A stretch of 64,000 nucleotides of DNA, taken from assembly GCA_903921785.1 (NCBI GenBank), contig CAIXRH010000199.1:1-64000 (forward strand), read 5' to 3'. Below are positions 41,320 to 49,263 of this stretch, piece by piece. The position numbers and the translations under genes are program-made. Each line of letters begins with the position of its first letter. The first letter of the stretch is position 1. The notes beneath the pieces were generated by a model. That model was given only the letters and a program-made list of their open reading frames with translations, was not told where the DNA came from and did no database searches. The DNA comes from an uncultured Pseudomonadota bacterium (GTDB lineage Bacteria > Myxococcota_A > UBA796 > SXON01).

Positions 41320-43737
41320 TCAGTACAATAGCCGGTAACCGCCGATCATGTGCAGTCCACCCGCGTTCTGCGCGATGGTGACCGCCCCGTCGGGCGCCGT
41401 GAACAGGAGGTAGCCAACCTCGGCAAAAAGCTCGGTCTGACCTAGCCGCCAGCCGACGGTCCCGCGCGCGTCGACGCCGGGCGGAGAGAGGCCCACCCCG
41501 CCGAGGGCGTCGGCGCCGTCATACCGTGCGGAGAGGTCGAAGGGCACCACCACCAGGGAGAGGCCGGCGCCGAGGCTGAGCCGGGGCCCCCGAGAAGCCA
41601 GGGTGAGGCCGAGGTCCACGGGGAAGAAGGTGGCGGTCACCTCCGCGTCGCCGGTGGCGTCCTCCACCTGGGCCTTCAGGCCGTAGGCGCTCACGCCGAT
41701 GCGAGCAGAGAGCACGTTCCAGGGTAGCTTCGGCTCCAGCGCGATCACCCCGTAGGGGCTGGAGATGGAGCTGAAATTGCCCACCCAGCCGAAGCCGGCG
41801 GACACCAACCCCCGGACGGGGCGCGGCGCCATCGCCAAGGTGGTGACCACGGCGCCGGCGGACGACTTCGCCGTGATCCGCACGTCCCTCGCCACCGTGC
41901 CGAGCGCCGGCGTGAACAGCGCCACGAACGAACCGTCCAGCTGAGCGATCGGCGCGGTCACCGTCCCCTCAGAGGCCGAGACCTCCACAGGTTCGTCGCG
42001 CACCAGCGCCCCCGCCGAGTCAAGCATCCGCACCCGCACCGCCGCGCTGGCCCCCGGGCCGAGGGTGAGCGTCCGCGGGTCGGTCTCCACGAAGACCTGG
42101 CGGACCCGGCCGGTGCGGATCGGCACCTGAACCCGGGCGTCGAGGTCCGCCCGATCGGGCTCGGCGCTGCTGAGGCACCCCGCGTCCCCGGGAACGTCGG
42201 GGCGCACGAGCGCCTCCCCCGAAGCGCCTTCCGCGACGACGCGGAGCACGCGGACCGTGTCGCCTTCCACGCGCCACCGGGCGTAGCCCCGCGTATCCGT
42301 CACCACGTCACGCAACGCCTCCGCTCCCGCCGTCGCCCCGACCGCCCGGCCCACGAGGGGGCGGCCGAGCCGGTCCAAGACGCGGGCGACGGCCTGGACC
42401 TCACCGGTCGGCGTCCGGGCGGAACAGACAAGGATCCGCTGAGGGGAGCCGTCCCCGGATGGCAGGCTCCATCGGGCGCGGATCTCGTCCTGTCCGAGCG
42501 CCGCGGCGGCGGTGCCGTCGTAGTCGCCGCGGAGGGCGTCCTCGGCGGCGGTGAGCCGAAGGGTGCCGTGCGCGGCGGTCAGCTCCAGCCCCGTGGGCGG
42601 GAGGCGGTCGCCGGACTCGTCGATGAGGCTCGCCTGGACTTCGGCGAGCGGGAAGTCCGCCGAGAGCACGTCGGGGTAGAACCGCAGGGCGATCGCTGCA
42701 GGAAGGCGGGACGCGCCGGGCACCCTCGTCGTGACCGCGGCCTCGCCCATGGTGCAGCCGGCGGGCGCATCGGTGAGTCGATCGTCCGTGGGAGACCAGC
42801 GCCAACGGGCTCGGCCCACCTCGGCGGCCGCCGCGGGCGCGGCGGCACCCGCCCGACAGGCCGGCGCCGGACCCGCCCAGGGGGCGCCTCGCGGGTCCGC
42901 GGCGCTGAGCCAGAGCTCGCCGCCCGTCCGCCCCGGTCCTTCCACCGCGATGAGCGCGGGACGGGTGGCGGCGGGAACGGCCTGGGTCAGGCGCTGGGTG
43001 TTGCCGAGATCGTCGGTGACCAGGAGCTCGTAGCTGCTCTCTCCGGGGAGTGCCTCGAAGGACACGGCGGCAGCGCCATCCGCGCCGGCGACGAACGGAC
43101 CATAGCTTCGCCCTCCGATCTTCAGGGACAGGCGGGTTCCCTTCTCGGCCGAGACGGTGCCCGAGTGGCGGGCGCGCAGGCGCACGGTTGCGAAGGCGGG
43201 AGGGACGCCGGGGGCGCGAACATCGAGCGCGCCGAGGACCAGGGGCCTCGCGATCCGGTCGGCGGCGAGCGTGACGGTGGCGGCGAGCCCCTCCGCGGTG
43301 CGCTCGAGTGGACCGACCGTGCCCTCTGAGCTCCGCAGCACCACGTCCTCGGGGGCGACATCCCCGGCGGTGAGCACCCGGACGCGGAGCGCCCCGTCCG
43401 CGATGGCGAGCTCCGGAGGAACGACCAGCGTCAGCGCGGAGGCCTCAAGCGGGACCACCGGCACTCGTGCCGTGATCCTCCCCGTGGGCTGGCTGACCGA
43501 AAACTGGAGCGCTTCCCCGACTGGGCCACCGACATCCACGTAGAGCACGCCGTCAGGTCCGGCCCGGGTGCCCAGCACGACGGCACCGACGACCTCCACG
43601 CTCGCCCCCTCGAGGGGCCCGGCGCATCCGACGCAGACCAGCCCTACCCGCGACCGCTCCCCCACGTGCACCACCCCCTCGGGCACCCAGGCGACGAGCG
43701 GCGCTGCGAGGGCAGCGGTCAAGAGCGGAAGTAGCAC
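41320..43737 (-). CDS. Outer-membrane protein with Ig-like domains and C-terminal beta-barrel
   Basis: An 805-residue protein. An 11-residue signal without basic residues (MLLPLLTAALA) precedes about 580 residues of Ig-like strands, including DRLGRPLVGRAVG and DTRGYARWRVEGD turns and MLDSAGALVRDEPVEVSASE. From about residue 600 the pattern becomes alternating hydrophobic/polar with Gly and aromatics (VSAGFGWVGNFSS, SLGAGLSLVVVPFDLSARYD, GWRLGQTELFAEVGYLLF) and ends GGYRLLY. The final Tyr and the amphipathic strands indicate a small outer-membrane barrel. It is first in the operon with the Ig lipoprotein, kinase and TPR genes. The exact family is not recognised. Confidence 0.72.
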   Translation of the reverse strand: MLLPLLTAALAAPLVAWVPEGVVHVGERSRVGLVCVGCAGPLEGASVEVVGAVVLGTRAGPDGVLYVDVGGPVGEALQFSVSQPTGRITARVPVVPLEASALTLVVPPELAIADGALRVRVLTAGDVAPEDVVLRSSEGTVGPLERTAEGLAATVTLAADRIARPLVLGALDVRAPGVPPAFATVRLRARHSGTVSAEKGTRLSLKIGGRSYGPFVAGADGAAAVSFEALPGESSYELLVTDDLGNTQRLTQAVPAATRPALIAVEGPGRTGGELWLSAADPRGAPWAGPAPACRAGAAAPAAAAEVGRARWRWSPTDDRLTDAPAGCTMGEAAVTTRVPGASRLPAAIALRFYPDVLSADFPLAEVQASLIDESGDRLPPTGLELTAAHGTLRLTAAEDALRGDYDGTAAAALGQDEIRARWSLPSGDGSPQRILVCSARTPTGEVQAVARVLDRLGRPLVGRAVGATAGAEALRDVVTDTRGYARWRVEGDTVRVLRVVAEGASGEALVRPDVPGDAGCLSSAEPDRADLDARVQVPIRTGRVRQVFVETDPRTLTLGPGASAAVRVRMLDSAGALVRDEPVEVSASEGTVTAPIAQLDGSFVALFTPALGTVARDVRITAKSSAGAVVTTLAMAPRPVRGLVSAGFGWVGNFSSISSPYGVIALEPKLPWNVLSARIGVSAYGLKAQVEDATGDAEVTATFFPVDLGLTLASRGPRLSLGAGLSLVVVPFDLSARYDGADALGGVGLSPPGVDARGTVGWRLGQTELFAEVGYLLFTAPDGAVTIAQNAGGLHMIGGYRLLY

Positions 43738-43826
43738 GCGGGAAGGCTATCCGGTGCCACGAAGGTGGACATGGGGCGGGGGTCCCGATAGACGCCGCCC
43801 CGACGGCCCGGCGTCGTGAGGATTCC

Positions 43827-45152
43827 ATGTTCTTGATGCTCGCAACGTTGGCTTCCGCCGAACCGCCCGAGCTCACCGGAGGCGCGTACGTGGGGCAATA
43901 CCTCACCTTCGCCCCCAACGCGCTCTCCCCGGCCTTCGAGGGGATGGGTCGCCTCGGGCTCCGCGCCGCGCGCCCCTTCGATCTGGAGGTGGAGGTCGCC
44001 TACGGGGAAGGGCACACCCTCTCCGACTTCGACTACCTGTATTCGCGGTGGTCCGGTCGGGTGGCCGCCCTCTACCACTTCACGCCCGATGAGCGGGTCG
44101 ACGTGTTCCTCGATGTTGGCGGCGGACTCCAGTGGGTGGAGGTACACCGGAAGAGCAACGCCGACGATCCCGGGGGCGCCGAGCTGCAGCTCTACCGCAA
44201 TCCCTCCAGCGACTTCCTGGTCCACGCCGGGCCGGGGATGACCATCTGGCTCGCCGGGCCGCTGCACCTGCGGGCCGACGTACGCTGGCTCGGGAGCTTC
44301 GGCGGGGACCCCACTCAGGACACCACCGACGTGTTCCACAACGTGGAGTGGACCTTCGGCGTGGACCTCCGCCCCGAGGTCCCCCCCGACGCCGATGGCG
44401 ACGGCGTCCCCAACCGCGCCGACGGGTGCCCCGACGAAGCAGAGGACAAGGACGGCTGGCAGGACGAGGACGGGTGTCCCGATCTGGACGACGATGAAGA
44501 CGGCGTACCCGACGCCCGCGACCAGTGTCCCGACCACCCCGAAGACAAGGACGGCTTCCAGGACAAGGACGGCTGCCCGGACAAGGACAACGACGAGGAC
44601 GGGATCAAGGACAAGCTCGACGCCTGCCCCGACGAGGCGGAAGACGCCGACGGCGACCAGGACGACGACGGCTGCCCCGAAGGCGATCCCGACGCCGACG
44701 AGGACGGCATCGTCGACCGGAAGGACAAATGCCCGGAAGAAGCTGAGACGCCCAACGGCTACCATGACAAGGACGGTTGCCCGGACGAGGTCCCCCGCGA
44801 GGTCGCGAAGTTCACGGGCGTGATCAACGGGATCACTTTTGAGACGAACAAGGCCGTGATCCGTTCCAGCTCTGAGACCGTGCTCTATGAAGCGCTCGGT
44901 GTCCTCAAGCAGCACCCGGATCTGTCGATGGAGATCAGCGGACACACCGACGACGTAGGTGACGACCGGCACAACCTCGAGCTCTCCCAATCCCGCGCGG
45001 AGGCGGTGATGACGTGGTTCATCCTCAACGGGATCGACCCCGCGCGCCTCCGTGCCATCGGATACGGGGAGCTGAGGCCCATCGCCGAAAATTCGACCGA
45101 TGCCGGTCGCGCCGAGAACCGCCGCGTTGAGTTCAAACCCATCGAGCCCTAG
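43827..45152 (+). CDS. OmpA-family protein with thrombospondin type 3 repeats
   Basis: A 441-residue outer-membrane protein. An 11-residue uncharged signal (MFLMLATLASA) is followed by an eight-stranded-barrel-like N-terminal domain (about 12-190), then Asp-rich TSP3 calcium-binding repeats (about 190-318; DADGDGVPNRADGCPDEAED and similar). The OmpA C-terminal peptidoglycan-binding domain (330-441) has ITFETNKAVI, ISGHTDDVGDDRHN, LSQSRAEAV and GRAENRRVEF. It links the outer membrane to the wall. A GAGGA precedes the ATG. The gene after it starts at a GTG sharing the last base of its TAG, so they are coupled. Confidence 0.92.
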   Translation: MFLMLATLASAEPPELTGGAYVGQYLTFAPNALSPAFEGMGRLGLRAARPFDLEVEVAYGEGHTLSDFDYLYSRWSGRVAALYHFTPDERVDVFLDVGGGLQWVEVHRKSNADDPGGAELQLYRNPSSDFLVHAGPGMTIWLAGPLHLRADVRWLGSFGGDPTQDTTDVFHNVEWTFGVDLRPEVPPDADGDGVPNRADGCPDEAEDKDGWQDEDGCPDLDDDEDGVPDARDQCPDHPEDKDGFQDKDGCPDKDNDEDGIKDKLDACPDEAEDADGDQDDDGCPEGDPDADEDGIVDRKDKCPEEAETPNGYHDKDGCPDEVPREVAKFTGVINGITFETNKAVIRSSSETVLYEALGVLKQHPDLSMEISGHTDDVGDDRHNLELSQSRAEAVMTWFILNGIDPARLRAIGYGELRPIAENSTDAGRAENRRVEFKPIEP

Positions 45153-47806
45153 TGATCATGCCGGAAGCTCCCGACTACCGCCCCGAACCCCGCACGTCGT
45201 CGATGCCGACGCGCATCGCGGGGATCTACACGGTGGCCGGGCTCCTGTGGATCTTCGTCTCCGACCGGCTCACCATCGCCACGGCGGGCTCCTCCACGGG
45301 GTTGATGGAGGCGATCTCGATGGTGAAGGGCGCGCTTTATGTCCTGCTCACCGGGGCGCTGCTCTACCGTCTGCTCGGCCGGTGGGCGCAGCGGCAGACG
45401 AAGACCCACGCGGCGGCCCTCTCGCTCCAAGACGAGCTGCGGCGCTTGTTCGACGACGCCCCGATCGCGGCCTGGGTGGTCACCGCGGACGGTCGGCGGG
45501 TGCTCGACGTGAACCGGGTCGCCCTCGCCCAGCGCGGATGGTCCCGAGCCGAGTTCCTTGAGCTTGAGCCCGGCTCCCTGATGCCGCCGACGGAGGGGTC
45601 GGAGGCCGAACGGACGCAACCGACCCGCGACGGGGGCACGTTGGTGGTACGCCTCACCAGCCACCATCTGGTCTACCAGCATGTCCCTGCACTCCTGGTC
45701 TACGCGAACGACCTCACCGCGCAGCGGGCCGCGGAAGAGAGCCTGAAGCAGACCGAGCAGAGTTTTGGGGAGATGCTCGGGGCGCTCGCCGAGGCGATCT
45801 GGATTTCTGATCCGGCGTTCACCCGCTTCTATTTCGTGAGCGCCGCCGCCGAGGCGATCTGCGGCATCCCCGCCCAGGCCGACGCCCCTGGGCGTTGGCT
45901 CACCCTGGTGCACCCCGACGACCGGGCCACGCTCCAGACGACCCTGAGCAACGCGGCGGCGGGGCGCGAGAGCAGCGCCTCGGGCCTTCGGCTCCGCCGC
46001 GCCGATGGCGCCGACCGGTTCGTCGAGGTCTCGGTGGCCCCGGTGACCAACGCGGCCGGGGAGGTGGTGCGGCTCATCGGCAGCCTCAGTGACGTGACCG
46101 AGCGTCGGGAGGTGGAGGCCGAGTACAGGTTGGTGGCCCAGATGTTCACCGACACCCGGGATGCCATCCTCATCGTGGACGAAAACCGTTCGATCATCCG
46201 CGCGAATCGGGCCTTTGATGGCATGACCGGCTATCGGCAGGCAGAGCTGGTGGGGCAAACCCCGCGGATGCTCCAGTCGGGCATGCACGACCCCGCCTAC
46301 TACGCATCGATGAACGCGGCGCTGGCGCAGGAAGGGCATTGGGAGGGCCAGATCTGGGACCGAAGGAAGAACGGCGAGGTCTTCCCGGCACGGCTGTCCA
46401 TCACCCGCGTCGGCGGCGGGGACCAGCCCGTCCACTACATCGCGGTCTCCGCAGACCTCACCGAGGCCCGACGGGCCGAAGCGCGCATTCACAGCCTGGT
46501 GAACTTCGACCCGGTGACCGGGCTCGCGAACCGCACGCTGTTCCAGGCCCGGCTGGGCGAGGCGCTCGCGTCGCGCCCTGTGAACGGGGTGACCCTGCTG
46601 CTCCTCGGCGTCGATCGGTTCACCGCCATCAACCAGGTGCAAGGCCACGCGGCCGGAGATCGGGTGCTGGCCGCGCTCGCCGATCGCCTGGTCGATGCCC
46701 TCCCGGCCGGCACCAACGTCGCCCGGTTCAGCGGCGACCGCTTCGCGGTCATGCTCGACGGAGACTTGGACGAGGCCGCGGTCCAGGAGACCGCGAGGGC
46801 GCTCACCGCCGCCGTGGCGGCCTCGGCGAGCGCGAGCGAGGCGCCCTTCCCGCTCACCGCCGGGGTTGGCGTCGCCCGCAGCCCCGGAAACGGCACGACC
46901 GTCCCCGAGCTGCTCCGAAGCGCAGAAACGGCCCTCAACCACGCCAAGGCGCTGGGGCACGGGCGGATGGCGTCGCTTTCGGCCACGCTCGACGCCGAGG
47001 CCTCCGCCCGGCTGCGCATCGAAGCCCGACTCCGGCGCGCGGTGGCCGAGGGCAGCCTCCGCCTGCACTACCAGCCGCAGATCACCCTGGCGGTGGCCCG
47101 CTGCGAGTCGGTGGAAGCGCTCCTTCGGTGGACCGATCCGGTGCTCGGCGAGGTCCCCCCAGGCAAGTTCATCCCCATCGCCGAGTCTTCGACGTTGATC
47201 CTCCAGCTCGGGGACTGGGTTTTGAGGGAAGCCTGCCGCCAGGCACACGCGTGGCACCGGGAAGGTCACCCGCTCCGCGTGGCCGTGAACATCAGCGCCG
47301 TGCAGTTCCGACAGCCCGAGTTCGTGGAGTCGGTGCGGGGAGCCCTCCAGGCAAGCGGGCTCCAACCTCAACTTTTGGAGCTGGAGGTCACCGAGAGCGT
47401 CGTGATGGAGGGCGCCAACCACGTCACCGCGACGCTCCAGGCGCTCCGCGGGCTGGGCCTGCACCTGTCGATCGACGACTTCGGCACCGGCTATTCGTCC
47501 CTCGCCTACCTGCGCCGGTTCCCCATCGACAAGTTGAAGATCGACCAGAGCTTCATCCGTGACATGCTCCACGATGCTGACGCCGCGGCGGTGACCCAGG
47601 CGATCGTGGACCTCGCCAAGAGCCTTCGGCTGAGGGTGATCGCCGAGGGGGTGGAGACCGAGGATCAAGCAAGATTCCTAACCACCATCGGCTGCGACGA
47701 GGCCCAGGGCTGGCTCTACGCGAAGGCGATGCCCGAGGCGATGCTCGCGGAGTGGCTCCTGCAGCATCCGGGGCGCGCCCACCCCCAGGTCCGCCCGCCG
47801 GAATAG
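45152..47806 (+). CDS. Membrane PAS-GGDEF-EAL protein, probable c-di-GMP phosphodiesterase
   Basis: An 884-residue protein. Two helices (about 20-42, 57-76) are followed by three PAS regions (about 90-450), a GGDEF domain (about 453-610) and an EAL domain (about 625-870). The GGDEF signature reads SGDRF, so cyclase activity is unlikely. The EAL domain keeps VEALLRW, AVNISAVQF, LELEVTES, SIDDFGTGYSSL, KLKIDQSF and IAEGVET, including the metal and catalytic positions, so hydrolysis of c-di-GMP is expected. The GTG at 45152 overlaps the OmpA stop; an ATG two codons on is an equal candidate. The final stop is followed after ten bases by the CDF gene. Confidence 0.9.
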   Translation: MIMPEAPDYRPEPRTSSMPTRIAGIYTVAGLLWIFVSDRLTIATAGSSTGLMEAISMVKGALYVLLTGALLYRLLGRWAQRQTKTHAAALSLQDELRRLFDDAPIAAWVVTADGRRVLDVNRVALAQRGWSRAEFLELEPGSLMPPTEGSEAERTQPTRDGGTLVVRLTSHHLVYQHVPALLVYANDLTAQRAAEESLKQTEQSFGEMLGALAEAIWISDPAFTRFYFVSAAAEAICGIPAQADAPGRWLTLVHPDDRATLQTTLSNAAAGRESSASGLRLRRADGADRFVEVSVAPVTNAAGEVVRLIGSLSDVTERREVEAEYRLVAQMFTDTRDAILIVDENRSIIRANRAFDGMTGYRQAELVGQTPRMLQSGMHDPAYYASMNAALAQEGHWEGQIWDRRKNGEVFPARLSITRVGGGDQPVHYIAVSADLTEARRAEARIHSLVNFDPVTGLANRTLFQARLGEALASRPVNGVTLLLLGVDRFTAINQVQGHAAGDRVLAALADRLVDALPAGTNVARFSGDRFAVMLDGDLDEAAVQETARALTAAVAASASASEAPFPLTAGVGVARSPGNGTTVPELLRSAETALNHAKALGHGRMASLSATLDAEASARLRIEARLRRAVAEGSLRLHYQPQITLAVARCESVEALLRWTDPVLGEVPPGKFIPIAESSTLILQLGDWVLREACRQAHAWHREGHPLRVAVNISAVQFRQPEFVESVRGALQASGLQPQLLELEVTESVVMEGANHVTATLQALRGLGLHLSIDDFGTGYSSLAYLRRFPIDKLKIDQSFIRDMLHDADAAAVTQAIVDLAKSLRLRVIAEGVETEDQARFLTTIGCDEAQGWLYAKAMPEAMLAEWLLQHPGRAHPQVRPPE

Positions 47807-47816
47807 GCCCCCGCCC

Positions 47817-48680
47817 ATGCGCCTACATCCGCTCACCGTCGCGATCATCTCCACGCTGCTCCTCGGCGGCGCGAAGCTGGCGCTGGCGCTCATCACGGGC
47901 TCCAGGGCGATCCTCGCCTCCGCGGCCGACAGCCTGGGGGACGCCGTGGTCAGCGGAGTGAACCTGCTGATGGTGAAGCAGGCGGCCGTGCCGCCGGACG
48001 AGGGGCACCCCTGGGGGCACGGCAAGGCGGAGGCCCTCGCGAGCCTCACCCAGGCGGTGCTGCTGGGCGGCGTGGTCGCGGGCGTGGCCTGGACCGCGGT
48101 TCGCACGCTCATGGCCCCGACGGGCGCCGCGCCCGACACCACCGTCGGCATGATCGGCATGCTGGTCGCAATGGTCGGCAGCTTCGGGATTTCCACGTTC
48201 CTGGCCCGCGCCGCGAAGCGCACCGGCTCGCTCGTCCTCGCAGCTGACGCCGTCCACTACCGCATGGACCTCTTCACCGGGGCGGCCGTCGTGCTCGGGC
48301 TCGGCGCCACCTGGCTCACCGGGCGGGCCGAAGCCGACGCCGTCGCGTCCATCGTCGTCTCCGGCTTGATGGTCAAGGAGGTGTGGGGGCTCGCCCGGGA
48401 GGCGATCGACGAGCTGATGGATCGTCCCCTCCCCCAGGAGGAGGTCGAGAAGCTCGAAGCCGCGCTCCGCACGTTCGGGGAGCCGGTGCGGAGCTGGCAC
48501 GACCTGCGCACGCGCCGCTCCGGTCCGCGCCGCTTCGTGCAGGTGCACGTCGCGCTCCCCTCCGACCTCTCCTTCGCCGCCGCACATGCGACGACCCACT
48601 CGGTGGAGGAGCACCTCAAGACGGTGCTCCCCCTCGTGGACGTGATCGCCCACGCCGATCTGGATGGGGAGCCGGAGTAG
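47817..48680 (+). CDS. Cation diffusion facilitator transporter
   Basis: A 287-residue CDF-family transporter with six predicted helices and a C-terminal metal-sensing domain. The transport site is visible as ADSLGDAVVSG in helix 2 (D-x3-D) and HYRMDLFTG in helix 5 (H-x3-D), the FieF/ZitB arrangement for Zn2+, Fe2+ or other divalent ions moved against protons. HPWGHGKAEALA is the family loop after helix 2. The C-terminal domain (about 205-287) ends with VIAHADLDGEPE. It is probably in one transcript with the EAL protein. The metal cannot be told from sequence. Confidence 0.92.
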   Translation: MRLHPLTVAIISTLLLGGAKLALALITGSRAILASAADSLGDAVVSGVNLLMVKQAAVPPDEGHPWGHGKAEALASLTQAVLLGGVVAGVAWTAVRTLMAPTGAAPDTTVGMIGMLVAMVGSFGISTFLARAAKRTGSLVLAADAVHYRMDLFTGAAVVLGLGATWLTGRAEADAVASIVVSGLMVKEVWGLAREAIDELMDRPLPQEEVEKLEAALRTFGEPVRSWHDLRTRRSGPRRFVQVHVALPSDLSFAAAHATTHSVEEHLKTVLPLVDVIAHADLDGEPE

Positions 48681-48686
48681 GCTCCC
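48667..48686. terminator. Hairpin around the CDF stop codon
   Basis: GGGAGCC (48667-48673), loop GGAGTA, GGCTCCC (48680-48686), a perfect 7-bp stem with part of the TAG stop in the loop. A second stem, AGGGC..GCCCT at about 48688-48703, encloses the TGA of the convergent glutathione peroxidase gene. Confidence 0.45.
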
Positions 48687-48695
48687 GAGGGCCGC

Positions 48696-49184
48696 TCAGC
48701 CCTTCACGCGCCCCCGCAGCTCCCCGGCGAGCGACTCCGGCGTGTCCGTGCTCGCGTAGCGCTTCACCACCTCGCCGTCGGGACCCACCAGGAACTTGGT
48801 GAAGTTCCACTTGATGGACTCGGTGCCGAGCACGCCCGGCGCTGCCGCCTTGAGCTGCTGGAAGAGGGGGTGGGTGCCCGCCCCGTTGACCTCGACCTTG
48901 GCGAACATCGGGAAGCTCACCCCGTAGTTCTTGGTGCAGAACGCGCCGATCTCCTCTTCGCTCCCCGGCTCCTGGTGACCGAACTGGTCGCAAGGGAAGC
49001 CGAGGATCGCGAAGTGGTCGGGGCCCAGCTCCTTCCACAGCGCCTCCAGGCCTGCGTACTGCGGGGTGAGGCCGCACTTGCTGGCGGTGTTGACCACCAG
49101 GAGGGTCTTGCCCCGGTAGCCTTCCAGGGTGGTGGGGACGCCGCTGAGGGTGGTGACGGGGACGGAGTAGTCGATCTTGGACAT
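48696..49184 (-). CDS. Glutathione peroxidase-family thiol peroxidase
   Basis: A 162-residue peroxidase. The active-site segment VVNTASKCGLTPQY carries the peroxidatic Cys37, with GFPCDQFGHQEPG (Gln and the possible resolving Cys) and IKWNFTKFLV (Trp, Asn) completing the tetrad. Non-selenium members usually use thioredoxin rather than glutathione to reduce hydroperoxides. There is no signal, so it is cytoplasmic. It is a single gene, convergent with the CDF transporter. Confidence 0.93.
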   Translation of the reverse strand: MSKIDYSVPVTTLSGVPTTLEGYRGKTLLVVNTASKCGLTPQYAGLEALWKELGPDHFAILGFPCDQFGHQEPGSEEEIGAFCTKNYGVSFPMFAKVEVNGAGTHPLFQQLKAAAPGVLGTESIKWNFTKFLVGPDGEVVKRYASTDTPESLAGELRGRVKG

Positions 49185-49263
49185 GTCGCAGAGCTAAGCA
49201 CGCTCACGCCGCCGGCGCCGCGCCCCGCGTAGCCGCGACCACCGATGCCGAAGGGGCCGGCGA

